This document shows positions 7,608-16,140 of a DNA stretch of 49,315 nucleotides, piece by piece. Numbering within the stretch: position 1 is the stretch's first letter; each line of letters begins with the position of its first letter. The DNA comes from Bacillota bacterium (GTDB lineage Bacteria > Bacillota > Clostridia > Clostridiales > Clostridiaceae): contig JAJXWJ010000021.1 of NCBI GenBank assembly GCA_021781655.1, positions 1-49,315 of the forward strand, written 5' to 3'. The translations under genes and the position numbers were made by a program. The notes below the pieces were generated by a model. It made no database searches, was not told where the DNA came from, and worked only from the letters and a program-made list of their open reading frames with translations.

Positions 7608-8618
7608 TTACCTTCCAAACGTAACTTTTGCCTTTTCCATCATCTTTATAATTGGCAAATTATACGGACATCTTTTTTCACAAGCTCCACATTTTATACA
7701 ATCCTTTGCAGTAGCTTTTAAAGTATTATACCTATCCTCAGCCCAGCCTTCAAGATTATATCTTTCTTTGTATCCAGCAAAAAGAAATACACTAGGTATA
7801 TCAATTCCTTTAGTGCATGGTGCACAATAACCGCATCTTCTGCAAAATTCACTACCTAATTGTTTTTTTATACCATTTATCTTATTTATTTCTTCATCAT
7901 TTAAAGGCTTAATATCATTACCTGCTGTAGCATTTTCTTCAACTTCCTTTAAATCTGCCATTCCGGGAATAACTGTAGAAACATTTTCATTATTTAATAT
8001 ATATTTTAGAGCTAGGGCTCCATCCGTAATTGCACCACCTGCTAATGGCTTCATAACTATTACACCTATATCTAACTCCTTAGCTCTTTTAAATAAGTCT
8101 TCTGCCTGATTTTCAACTATGTTATAAGGATACATTACAGTTTCAAATTTTCCGCTTTCAATAGCAACCTTTAAAACTTCCAAGCTATGGAAGGTTGCGC
8201 CAATATGCCCGATTTTTCCTTCCTCTTTAGCCTTCAAAAGTGCTTTGTAAGCTCCATTTTCACTAAAAATAGCTTCATATTGCTGCATATCTTTAATATT
8301 ATGAACTTGGTATAGATCTATGTAATCTGTCCTTAAATTGTTAAGACTAATTTGAATATCCTTTTCCATACTGTCAAAATCTCTACACATAGATTTTGTT
8401 GCAATTATCCAATTTTTCCTTCTACCTTCAAGAGCATAACCAATAAACTCTTCTGATACAGTATAGCCTCTTGCCGTATCTATGTAGTTTATCCCTAACT
8501 GTTCTGATTTTATTATTGCTTCCTTTGCTCCATCTTTATCCGTTCTTTGAACCGGTATTCCTCCAAAACCTACTACTGAAACCTTTAACCCTGTTTTCCC
8601 TAATTGCTTATATATCAT
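7608..8618 (-). CDS. Aldo/keto reductase with C-terminal 4Fe-4S ferredoxin domain
   Basis: This predicted oxidoreductase has 336 aa from the ATG at 8618. An in-frame GTG nine bases upstream is part of the AGGTG ribosome binding site, so the ATG is preferred. The AKR barrel contains GFGGIPVQR, the Asp/Tyr pair in YIDTARGYTVSEE, Lys in ATKS and His in LYQVHN. The C-terminal part has two Cys clusters, CRRCGYCAPC and CIKCGACEKRC, that fit iron-sulfur binding. Such fused reductases are common in anaerobes and may couple to ferredoxin. It starts 18 bp after the LUD gene stop. The physiological substrate is unknown. Confidence 0.88.
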   Translation of the reverse strand: MIYKQLGKTGLKVSVVGFGGIPVQRTDKDGAKEAIIKSEQLGINYIDTARGYTVSEEFIGYALEGRRKNWIIATKSMCRDFDSMEKDIQISLNNLRTDYIDLYQVHNIKDMQQYEAIFSENGAYKALLKAKEEGKIGHIGATFHSLEVLKVAIESGKFETVMYPYNIVENQAEDLFKRAKELDIGVIVMKPLAGGAITDGALALKYILNNENVSTVIPGMADLKEVEENATAGNDIKPLNDEEINKINGIKKQLGSEFCRRCGYCAPCTKGIDIPSVFLFAGYKERYNLEGWAEDRYNTLKATAKDCIKCGACEKRCPYNLPIIKMMEKAKVTFGR

Positions 8619-8636
8619 TTTTTTCACCTACTTTTA

Positions 8637-9278
8637 TTAATATCCAAGTTCTTTTCCTACTATTATAACTTTTATTCTTCCCTTTCTACCCTGCCTTCTA
8701 ATTAATACGTATTCATTGCAAATTCTTTCTTCACTACTGCAATCCATACAATAACCTACTTTTGCACAAGGTGTTTTTCTGTTTAGTCTTTTCGCATTTC
8801 CTGGTGCTGAGATAGCCTTATTTCTTTCTATAGCTTCTTCTTCATCCCTTACTATTTTATTTGTTCCAACTATAACGATTACCTTGTCCGGTCCATAAAG
8901 CATAGCTGCTACCCTGTTACCATTACCATCAACATTATAAAGTTCACCGTCTTCTGTAATAGCATTACTGCTCACTAAATAACTATCTGCAAAAAAACTT
9001 TTCCTATATATTTCTTTAAGTTCATCACTTGTTATACTATCTTTATATCTATCTAAAAATTTGTAATTGCCATCTCTTAATAAATCTATAATTCCAGTTT
9101 CAAAAAGTGTCATAGAACCGCCAACTGCAACTATTTCACCTTCTTTTATTATTTCTTTTACTTTGTCCAAAGCCTCTAATTCATCTTTTACATAAAAAGC
9201 TTCCATGTTGTTTTTCTCTAAATTTGCCATAGTCCTTTTTACTTTTTGTTCTACTATCCAAGAGCTGATATTATCCAT
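8637..9278 (-). CDS. LUD domain protein (LutC/YkgG-like)
   Basis: This 213-aa cytoplasmic protein belongs to the lactate-utilisation (LUD, formerly DUF162) family. It shows GGSMTLFETGI near residues 53-63, a central DGELYNVDGNGNRVA segment and VIVIVGTNKIV, all typical of the fold. A Cys-rich stretch, CAKVGYCMDCSSEERIC, near the C-terminus could bind a metal or cluster. The start has AAGGAGG. LUD proteins with LutA/LutB take part in lactate oxidation. Neither partner is present here, so a direct lactate role is not supported. It heads an operon with the aldo/keto reductase. Confidence 0.8.
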   Translation of the reverse strand: MDNISSWIVEQKVKRTMANLEKNNMEAFYVKDELEALDKVKEIIKEGEIVAVGGSMTLFETGIIDLLRDGNYKFLDRYKDSITSDELKEIYRKSFFADSYLVSSNAITEDGELYNVDGNGNRVAAMLYGPDKVIVIVGTNKIVRDEEEAIERNKAISAPGNAKRLNRKTPCAKVGYCMDCSSEERICNEYVLIRRQGRKGRIKVIIVGKELGY

Positions 9279-9358
9279 TATTGTTCCTCCTTCTATTTGA
9301 CTTAATATTATAATTATATCACAAAAATATCAGCTTATTGTAGCCTGAAAATACTAAA

Positions 9359-9398
9359 AAGAGGCTGTCACAGAGTATTTTCATATGCGATAGCCTCT
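9359..9398 (-). terminator. metA terminator; member of the GGCTGT-type hairpin repeat family
   Basis: AAGAGGCT and AGCCTCTT pair across about 24 nt. On the minus strand the hairpin is followed by a T run, so it ends metA transcription. The left arm, GAGGCTGTCACAGAGTA, resembles hairpins at 17617, 18018 and 41191. Confidence 0.7.
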
Positions 9399-9402
9399 TC
9401 CT

Positions 9403-10329
9403 TTATTTTATTTTATTTAATTGTGTAAGATCGTACGGAGTTTTTTGATATACATAATAATTTAGCCAATTAGAATATAATAAATTGGCATGCCCTCTCC
9501 AAGTAACCAAAGGCTCATTTTGTGGATCATCATTAGGAAAATAATTTTGTGGAACCTTTATATTTAAACCTTTTTCAATATCTCTATCATATTCCCACTT
9601 TAAGGTTGTAGAATCGTATTCTGCATGTCCCATAACAAATATCTGTCTACCCTCCATACCTTGAACAATGTATATACCAGCTTCGTCTGAATATGCTAAA
9701 ATTTCAAGTTCTGGAGTTTCTTCAACATCTTCCTTTTTAATTCCCGTATGTCTAGAATGAGGTGCCATAAATATGTCATCAAAACCTCTTAATAACTGTG
9801 TATTTTTTTTAGTTATATTATGAGAATAAACTCCAAATATCTTTTCTATAAGCATATGTTTTTTTATTTTATAGTGATAATATAAGCCTGCTTGTGCACC
9901 CCAACAAATATGAAAGGTTGAAAAAACATTTGTCTTGCTCCACTCAAATATTTCCTTTAGTTCTTCCCAATAGTTTACTTCTTCAAATTCCATCTGTTCT
10001 ACTGGTGCACCAGTTACTATAAGTCCATCATATTTTTCATTTTTTATTTCATCAAAGGTGTTATAAAATTTAACTAAATGTTCCTCGGAAATATTTTTTG
10101 ATATATGACTTTTAGGATGCAGCAAAGTTATATCAACCTGTAAAGGTGAATTACTTAATAGTCGCATAATTTGTGTTTCCGTTTCAATTTTTGTAGGCAT
10201 TAAATTTAAAATTGCAATTTTTAGTTGCCTGATATCTTGCTGAAAAGCTGAACTTTCCTTCATTACAAATATATTTTCATTATTTAATGTTTCAATAGCA
10301 GGCAAATCATCCTGTATTCTTATAGGCAT
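9403..10329 (-). CDS. metA: Homoserine O-acetyltransferase (MetA family)
   Basis: The enzyme acylates homoserine in methionine biosynthesis and has 308 aa, the normal family length. The catalytic Cys is Cys142 in FHICWGAQA, and the His/Glu pair lies in VMGHAEYD. Residue 111 is Glu (GAPVE), the residue known to confer acetyl-CoA preference. E. coli-type succinyltransferases have Gly there. I therefore call acetyltransferase, although databases often label the family as succinyltransferase. GGGAGGG lies 10 nt before the ATG. It is transcribed alone, with a terminator immediately downstream. No SAM riboswitch is visible in the 206-bp upstream gap. Confidence 0.92.
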   Translation of the reverse strand: MPIRIQDDLPAIETLNNENIFVMKESSAFQQDIRQLKIAILNLMPTKIETETQIMRLLSNSPLQVDITLLHPKSHISKNISEEHLVKFYNTFDEIKNEKYDGLIVTGAPVEQMEFEEVNYWEELKEIFEWSKTNVFSTFHICWGAQAGLYYHYKIKKHMLIEKIFGVYSHNITKKNTQLLRGFDDIFMAPHSRHTGIKKEDVEETPELEILAYSDEAGIYIVQGMEGRQIFVMGHAEYDSTTLKWEYDRDIEKGLNIKVPQNYFPNDDPQNEPLVTWRGHANLLYSNWLNYYVYQKTPYDLTQLNKIK

Positions 10330-10476
10330 GCTAAATCAACCCTCCCAATAACTTTATGTAAAATACATTATAACATAGTTTCCGAATAAAATTTATTTAT
10401 TTCTATAATAATGTAAATTTTGATAACAATATTACTATATTAAATTATGAGATTATTTATTATTTGATAATTGTTA

Positions 10477-10505
10477 TTGATTGTAATAATTAAAAGTGTT
10501 ATGCT
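10477..10505 (+). promoter_or_regulatory. Candidate ldh promoter
   Basis: TTGATT at 10477-10482 and TATGCT at 10500-10505 are separated by 17 bp, a good vegetative sigma factor arrangement. The leader to the ATG at 10536 is short and contains AAGGAG. A clean Rex operator was looked for and not found. Confidence 0.4.
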
Positions 10506-10535
10506 AATAATATAAATATAAAGGAGTTGGTAAAT

Positions 10536-11483
10536 ATGAAAAATACGAATGTTAAAATATCTATAATTGGCGCTGGCTTTGTTGGTTCCACTACTGCTTT
10601 TGCTTTAATGATGAGCGGTCTTGCATCTAACATAGTAATAGTTGACATAAATAAAAATAAAGCAGAGGGAGAAGCTATGGATTTATCTCATGGAGTTCCT
10701 TTTGTAAGTCCAATAGATATTACAGCTGGAGATTATTGTGATACTAAAGATTCTGATATAGTGATAATAACTGCTGGTATAGGTCAAAAACCCGGTGAAT
10801 CAAGACTTGACGTTATTGATAAAAATCTTGCCGTATTTAAAACTATAGTTCCTGAAATAGTAAAGTATAGTCCTAATAGTATATTGCTTGTAGTGTCAAA
10901 TCCTGTAGATATTTTATCATATATTACTTATAAACTTTCTGGTTTTCCTAAAGAAAGAGTTATCGGCTCTGGAACAGTTTTAGATACTGCAAGGTTTAGA
11001 TACTTATTAAGTGAACATTTTGATATTGATGCTAGAAACATTCACACCTATATATTAGGTGAGCATGGTGATTCTGAAATTGCAGCTTGGAGTCTTACAA
11101 ATATTGCCGGTATGAATGCAGATGAATATTGTGACACTATATGCAAGGAATGTGATGGAAATATTAAACTTGATATATATAATAACGTCAAAAATGCTGC
11201 ATATAATATTATAGAAAAAAAGGGAGCAACCTACTATGCCGTGGCTTTAGCAATTAAAAAAATAGTAGAAGCCATATTAAGAAATGAAAAATCTATATTA
11301 ACTGTCTCAACCTACCTTGAAGGTCAATATGGAATTAATGATCTTTATCTAGGCCTCCCAAGTGTAGTTGGAGATACTGGAGTTTCAAAAATCGTCGATG
11401 TTCCTTTAAACAATGAAGAGCTTGAAAGTCTTAAAGCTTCTGCTAAAACTTTAAGAGAAGTGCTAAATAAAGCAAATATATGA
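10536..11483 (+). CDS. ldh: L-lactate dehydrogenase
   Basis: The enzyme reduces pyruvate to L-lactate with NADH, has 315 aa and is cytoplasmic. The Rossmann motif GAGFVGS is at the N-terminus, and the substrate loop, [10 protein letters not shown], contains the binding Arg. The catalytic His is in GEHGDSE, and [11 protein letters not shown] is typical of LDH rather than malate dehydrogenase. AAGGAG at 10521-10526 lies nine bases before the ATG, so the upstream in-frame TTG is not used. In a fermentative Clostridium it regenerates NAD+. It appears to be monocistronic, ending at a terminator that overlaps the leader of the next gene. Confidence 0.94.
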   Translation: MKNTNVKISIIGAGFVGSTTAFALMMSGLASNIVIVDINKNKAEGEAMDLSHGVPFVSPIDITAGDYCDTKDSDIVIITAGIGQKPGESRLDVIDKNLAVFKTIVPEIVKYSPNSILLVVSNPVDILSYITYKLSGFPKERVIGSGTVLDTARFRYLLSEHFDIDARNIHTYILGEHGDSEIAAWSLTNIAGMNADEYCDTICKECDGNIKLDIYNNVKNAAYNIIEKKGATYYAVALAIKKIVEAILRNEKSILTVSTYLEGQYGINDLYLGLPSVVGDTGVSKIVDVPLNNEELESLKASAKTLREVLNKANI

Positions 11484-11519
11484 AAAAAATAATTTTTAAT
11501 CATCATTGAAATAATTATT

Positions 11520-11570
11520 AAAACCCTCGATAATATATTATATAATATATTAAGAAAAGGGGTTTTTTTT
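11520..11570 (+). terminator. ldh terminator that abuts the next start codon
   Basis: AAAACCC (11520-11526) pairs with GGGTTTT (11560-11566), followed by more T. Between the arms lies a 22-bp perfect AT palindrome at 11531-11552. The GTG start of the next gene directly follows the T run, and its only Shine-Dalgarno-like sequence (AAGGGG) is in the 3' arm. Folding would hide that site. Confidence 0.55.
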
Positions 11571-13943
11571 GTGCCTGATTTATCAAATATTTCTAATTTA
11601 ATGAAAAATACCAATATAGAAACCAGTGGAAAAACCTCATTGCAAGTAGGTGACGTCTTTTCTGCTAAGGTTGTTCAAAATAGTAAAGACAGTTCTGAAA
11701 TTGTATTAAAACTAAGTGATGGAAGTCAAATAATAGCAAAAGTAGATGGAAATCCACTTGTCAATGTTAATGGAATGCAAAAATTTCAAGTTGAAGGTTC
11801 TCATAATGGAGAACTTATAATAAAGCTTCTTCCTCAAAATCAAGAAACTTCTGTAGGCTTAGATACCGCTATGCTTAATATTTTGAAATCAGCTTTAGGA
11901 AATAACTTAACCTCAAAAGACATAACTCTTGCAAAAACCTTATTAAAATTCAATATTCCATTTACAAAAGAAAACATTGCAAATTTAAAATCTATATTAG
12001 ACTTTAAGAGCACTGTAACAGCTAGCCCAACTAAAGTCAGCCAATTTATAGATAAATTTTTAAATAGCCGAGGAATAACTACTACTGGCACTGAATTTAG
12101 CTCTAAAAAAGCTATTCTTCAAAATTTTTTTGAACAATTAAAAAATTCAAGTGAGGATGACATTGCAACACTTATTGAAAATAAGCTAGATTTATCTCCA
12201 GAAAACTTAAAGAGTTTAAATACTATATTTAAAAAAGAAGGTACTATTTACAATAAGCTTAATGCTATAAATGAAAATTTAAATTCTTCTTCTAATTCCA
12301 CTGACTTTAAACTTTCTACAAAAACCATTGAATTTATTGATAATATAATAAAAACAAATAACCCAAGTTTTCCAGAAGACATTGTTAAAAATGAAAGTTC
12401 TACAATTAAAAATGGTCCTCAGTTAAAAAATCCAATTCCAATTCCAATTTCATCAAAAAATGATGAGATATACAATAATAGTTCTGATACCTTAAAAAGC
12501 AATGAAATACAACTAAAAAGTCTTTCGCTTGATATCAATATTACGGAAAAAAGTACAATTGCTTCAAACAAAAATATCAATCCTAAATTTGACTTTACTG
12601 CTAAAAACACCAATATTTCAGAAAATAATAAAGAACTATCTTTTGAGCTTAAAAATGAAAATATACCTGAAAATTTCTCTAATGCTAAGCTTATAGATTA
12701 TGACCAAAATAAAAACATCGCTAGTTTTTCTCTTAAGGATGTCACTATTTTGACAGGTAATCTTGAAACTAATACTATTTTAAAAATAGATATTAACAAT
12801 TTTAATATTAAAGACCTTGTTGAAAACAAAATATCATTAACCAATACAACGATAAAAGTACCAAAAACAAATGAAAACTATCAAAATGAACCAATAGAAA
12901 ATGAAATAAAACAATATATAAATAGCAATCCTAAAAACTTAGATGTTTTGATAAAAAATTATTTTATCAGCAAAAATATACCAATAAATAGTAAATTGTG
13001 GATAACTTCATCGAACATTTTAAGAACCCACTTTAAGGAATTAATAGATCCTACTACTACAAAACCAGAAACAGAGCTTGCTCCTTCAACTGAAACTAAG
13101 ACTTTAAATTCTAGTAAGTCTCTAGCTTTAACTGAAACTTTAGATTCAAATAAAACTTTAGATTCAAATAAAACTTTAACTACTTCTAAGAATTTAAGTC
13201 CAACTAAAACTTTAACTAGTAGTCAAACTTTAACTACTAGTCAAACTTTAAGCAATACTAAAATTTCAAATCAATCTAAAAATGACTTAATTGATGATTT
13301 TGCAAAAATTATTAATGATATGATGCCTAAGGCTGAAAATAAGCTTGAAGAAAAGCCATTAACTTTTAATCTATTTAATACTGCTGAAAAAATAAACCTT
13401 TCAGATAGTAAAACAATCATTCATGAAATAAATGCTAAAATCGATGAAATGAAAGACACTATTACTAAGCTTTCAAATATAAGTAGCACTGATATTAATA
13501 AAGTAGTAGAAACTATAAAAAATAATATCAATGATTTTAAAGTATTCAATACAATAAGTGAAAACTATTATTATGTTGATGTTCCTATAAAATATCAAGA
13601 TAATGATTATAACTGCAAGCTTATAGTAAAAGATGATAGGCAAAATGGAAAAGCTATAGACTCTAAAAATATTAAACTTGCTACATCCATTAGCACCTTA
13701 AATATGGGGGTAATCGATGCGTATATAAATGTAAATAACAAAAATATAAACATCGATATAAAAGCTGAAGAAAAATGGACAGGTGTAATTTCCTTTTCAA
13801 AAGATAACTTAAAAAATTTGCTCGACGAAAAAGGTTTTTACACAAAAATAAATGTTGAAAAGAAAGATGAAGACTTAAACATAGTAAACTGCAGACAATT
13901 TTTCAATAGCGATTCTAGCTTCAATTTTGATACTATAGCTTAA
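11571..13943 (+). CDS. Large FliK-like protein with C-terminal hook-length-control-like domain
   Basis: The predicted protein has 790 aa with a GTG start at 11571, AAGGGG 8 nt upstream. The first 85 residues look folded. Then follows a long Asn/Ser/Lys-rich, low-complexity middle. Residues 511-564 form nine hexapeptide repeats of the type TLxSxK. The last 125 residues (about 663-785) alternate strands and helices, include STLNMGVIDAYI, and resemble the C-terminal domain of flagellar hook-length control protein FliK and Bacillus YlqG. Variable linkers and a conserved C-terminus are usual in that family. No flagellar or FlhB-like gene is nearby, so a hook-ruler role is not established. No signal peptide or membrane span is seen. 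Confidence 0.55.
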   Translation: MPDLSNISNLMKNTNIETSGKTSLQVGDVFSAKVVQNSKDSSEIVLKLSDGSQIIAKVDGNPLVNVNGMQKFQVEGSHNGELIIKLLPQNQETSVGLDTAMLNILKSALGNNLTSKDITLAKTLLKFNIPFTKENIANLKSILDFKSTVTASPTKVSQFIDKFLNSRGITTTGTEFSSKKAILQNFFEQLKNSSEDDIATLIENKLDLSPENLKSLNTIFKKEGTIYNKLNAINENLNSSSNSTDFKLSTKTIEFIDNIIKTNNPSFPEDIVKNESSTIKNGPQLKNPIPIPISSKNDEIYNNSSDTLKSNEIQLKSLSLDINITEKSTIASNKNINPKFDFTAKNTNISENNKELSFELKNENIPENFSNAKLIDYDQNKNIASFSLKDVTILTGNLETNTILKIDINNFNIKDLVENKISLTNTTIKVPKTNENYQNEPIENEIKQYINSNPKNLDVLIKNYFISKNIPINSKLWITSSNILRTHFKELIDPTTTKPETELAPSTETKTLNSSKSLALTETLDSNKTLDSNKTLTTSKNLSPTKTLTSSQTLTTSQTLSNTKISNQSKNDLIDDFAKIINDMMPKAENKLEEKPLTFNLFNTAEKINLSDSKTIIHEINAKIDEMKDTITKLSNISSTDINKVVETIKNNINDFKVFNTISENYYYVDVPIKYQDNDYNCKLIVKDDRQNGKAIDSKNIKLATSISTLNMGVIDAYINVNNKNINIDIKAEEKWTGVISFSKDNLKNLLDEKGFYTKINVEKKDEDLNIVNCRQFFNSDSSFNFDTIA
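13101..13262 (+). repeat. 18-bp coding tandem repeat (nine TLxSxK-type hexapeptides)
   Basis: Nine 18-bp units encode, in order, variants of TLNSSK, including two identical TLDSNK units and the near-identical TLTSSQ and TLTTSQ. All are in frame within the FliK-like gene. Gain or loss of a unit would keep the frame, so this tract may vary in length between strains. Confidence 0.8.
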
Positions 13944-13945
13944 AT

Positions 13946-13999
13946 AGTACCTCTGGCACCTTTGGGGTCAGGTACCTTGGGGTCAGGTACCTATTTTTT
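13946..13999 (+). repeat. REP-like repeat cluster with tandem TTGGGGTCAGGTACC, also a terminator
   Basis: TTGGGGTCAGGTACC occurs twice in exact tandem (13962-13976, 13977-13991), preceded by the related AGTACCTCTGGCACC. AGGTACC (13970-13976) pairs with GGTACCT (13986-13992), and a T tract follows, so the cluster can end transcription of the FliK-like gene. GGTACC/GGCACC-bearing motifs of this kind resemble REP elements mobilised by single-stranded-DNA tyrosine transposases. None is encoded in the window. Confidence 0.6.
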
Positions 14000-15438
14000 T
14001 AATCTGAATACTTTTCTAGAAGGTTTTCTTTGATTTGCCACAATTGTTTTGACAAATCCACATAATATTTATGAGGACATTCAAATCTTAGTACTTCCTC
14101 CCATAAGGTATTAATTTGTTCTTGGCAGTATGCCTTGATTTCTATTAATTTTTTGGGAGTGTACACGCATTGGCCTTTATCAAATATTTGTGTTAATAAT
14201 TTTTTTGCAGTGAAATTTTTTACCTTTTTCTTTTTCCAGGTATGTTCTGGATCAAACATTATATATGGCTTTGTTTCATCTATTACTTCATCCTTTGTTG
14301 TTATTACATCGCCTATAGCTTTGCCAGTGGCTTTATCGAAAAATCTCCATAGTTCTTTATATCCTGGATTAGTTATTTTACTAACATTTTCACTAAGTTT
14401 AATTTTAGGAATTACTTTTCCTGCTTCTTCAATAGCAACAAGCTTGTATACACCTCCAAAAACAGGCTCTGATTTGGAGGTTATTAATCTTTCTCCTACT
14501 CCAAATAAGTCAACCTTTGCACCTTGAACAATTAAATCTCTTATTATATATTCATCTAAAGAATTTGAAGCAACTATTTTACAATCTTGAAAACCTGCTT
14601 CATCCAGCATTTTTCTGGCTACTTTTGATAAGTATGTTATATCTCCACTATCTATCCTAATTCCTTTAGGTCTAAAACCTTTAGTTATTACTTCTTCATT
14701 AAATATTTTTATTGCATTTGGAATACCAGACTTGATTACATTATATGTATCAACCAACAACGTACAATTGTCTGGATAAATTTTAGCATAAGCTCTAAAG
14801 GCTTCAATTTCAGAATCAAATAATTGAACCCAGCTATGTGCCATTGTTCCTAAAGCTGGTATTCCAAAATCTCTATCTGAAATAGTACAAGCTGTTCCTA
14901 TGCAGCCTCCTATATAAGCTGCCCTTGCACCAAGCATTGCTCCATCATATCCTTGAGCTCTTCTTGAACCAAATTCCATTACTCCCCTTCCCATAGCTGC
15001 TCTTACTATTCTATTAGTTTTTGTAGCTATAAGACTTTGATGATTTATACTTAACAAAACCATAGTTTCTACAAATTGAGCTTCAATTACAGGTCCTCTT
15101 ACCGTAACAATAGGTTCATTTGGAAAAACTGGAGTTCCTTCATCTACTGCAAAAACATCGCAACTAAATTTGAAGTCAGCTAAATACTTAAGAAATTGTT
15201 CACAAAACATATTTTTACTTCTTAAATAATCTATATCTTCTTTTTCGAATTTTAAATTTTTTATATAATCTACAAGCTGTTCAACACCAGCCATTATGGC
15301 AAAGCCACCGTCATCTGGAACCTTTCTAAAATACATATCAAAACAGGCAATCTTATCTTTAAAACCATATTCAAAATATCCATTTGCCATTGTTATTTCA
15401 TAAAAGTCTGTAAGCATTGTTAAATTTAAATTTTTCAT
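13999..15438 (-). CDS. pncB: Nicotinate phosphoribosyltransferase
   Basis: The enzyme converts nicotinate and PRPP to nicotinate mononucleotide in NAD salvage. It has 479 aa, as usual for the Gram-positive type. The N-terminus LTDFYEITMANGY is diagnostic. Further conserved elements are GSRRAQGYDGAML (active-site region), MAHSWVQ, and RIDSGDITYLS, the phosphate-binding segment. GAGGGTG precedes the ATG. It starts 12 bp after the pncA stop and is the last gene of the nrtR-pncA-pncB operon, so nicotinamide is deamidated and the nicotinate used by products of one transcript. Confidence 0.94.
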   Translation of the reverse strand: MKNLNLTMLTDFYEITMANGYFEYGFKDKIACFDMYFRKVPDDGGFAIMAGVEQLVDYIKNLKFEKEDIDYLRSKNMFCEQFLKYLADFKFSCDVFAVDEGTPVFPNEPIVTVRGPVIEAQFVETMVLLSINHQSLIATKTNRIVRAAMGRGVMEFGSRRAQGYDGAMLGARAAYIGGCIGTACTISDRDFGIPALGTMAHSWVQLFDSEIEAFRAYAKIYPDNCTLLVDTYNVIKSGIPNAIKIFNEEVITKGFRPKGIRIDSGDITYLSKVARKMLDEAGFQDCKIVASNSLDEYIIRDLIVQGAKVDLFGVGERLITSKSEPVFGGVYKLVAIEEAGKVIPKIKLSENVSKITNPGYKELWRFFDKATGKAIGDVITTKDEVIDETKPYIMFDPEHTWKKKKVKNFTAKKLLTQIFDKGQCVYTPKKLIEIKAYCQEQINTLWEEVLRFECPHKYYVDLSKQLWQIKENLLEKYSD

Positions 15439-15450
15439 TAGAATTCACCC

Positions 15451-16122
15451 TCAAATTTCTATATTTTTTACTACTTCTATTCCGTTAATCATCATGTTAT
15501 ATAGAGAAAACAAATTCATGATATCTCCATTGTGGACTTCTAAGTCGTAAGTTTCTACTGTATTTATCGGAACAATTATTCTAGATTTTATATTTTTCTT
15601 ATTAAACCAAGTTTTTAAAGTAAGCGCAAACTGCTGTACACAAATATCTGTGCAATCTCCAGTTACTATAAAATTATTAATACTTTTATTTTCTAACAAC
15701 CAATTCGTAAATGCATCTTCTAAAAATCCATTGGTGCTATTTTTCTCAATAAGAGTATATCCCCCTATATTTTTTATTTCATTTACAATTTCACTTTCAT
15801 TAGTCCCTTTTTTGCAGTGAACTGGGTATACTTCAAATTCTGGTGAAGCATCTGTATGACAATCTGCAAAAGCTATTTTTTTTATTTTTAATTCATCACA
15901 AGCATTGCTTAATTTAACAATTTCGGGGATTACCCTTTCTACCCTTATACTATGAAGTGGACCTTCATTAACAAAACCGTTTATTATATCTACTATTATT
16001 AAAGATGTTTTTTCACTTTCTAAATCTGATAATTTAACTGTGTTTACCTTATTTAACATGTCTGAAATTTGTATAATAATTTTTGTGCCATTTTCAATCA
16101 ATTTATCATTATTATTTACCAT
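15451..16122 (-). CDS. pncA: Isochorismatase-family cysteine hydrolase, probable nicotinamidase
   Basis: The predicted 223-aa cytoplasmic amidase converts nicotinamide to nicotinate. The isochorismatase-fold catalytic residues are present: Asp in LIIVDIINGF, Lys in IEKNSTNGF, and the nucleophile Cys in GDCTDICVQQF. A metal-site-like ADCHTDASPE segment replaces the DWHxxxH form of classical PncA, so metal binding may differ. Substrate assignment rests mainly on the gene being between nrtR and pncB, 18 and 12 bp from them. AGAGGTG lies before the ATG. The C-terminal region is longer than in E. coli PncA. Confidence 0.8.
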   Translation of the reverse strand: MVNNNDKLIENGTKIIIQISDMLNKVNTVKLSDLESEKTSLIIVDIINGFVNEGPLHSIRVERVIPEIVKLSNACDELKIKKIAFADCHTDASPEFEVYPVHCKKGTNESEIVNEIKNIGGYTLIEKNSTNGFLEDAFTNWLLENKSINNFIVTGDCTDICVQQFALTLKTWFNKKNIKSRIIVPINTVETYDLEVHNGDIMNLFSLYNMMINGIEVVKNIEI

Positions 16123-16140
16123 ACTTTCTTCACCTCTTAG

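Noticed and set aside
8637-9278. LutC as part of a lactate oxidation operon
   Set aside because: LutA and LutB are absent and the neighbours are an aldo/keto reductase and a GNAT protein, so only the family name is kept.
10330-10535. SAM (S-box) riboswitch upstream of metA or Rex operator upstream of ldh
   Set aside because: The AT-rich 206-bp gap has no conserved S-box helices or terminator, and no TTGTTAANNNNTTAACAA-like palindrome. TTGTTATTGATTGTAATAA is only half a match.
13101-13262. CRISPR array
   Set aside because: The 18-bp repeats are in frame within a protein gene and without spacers.
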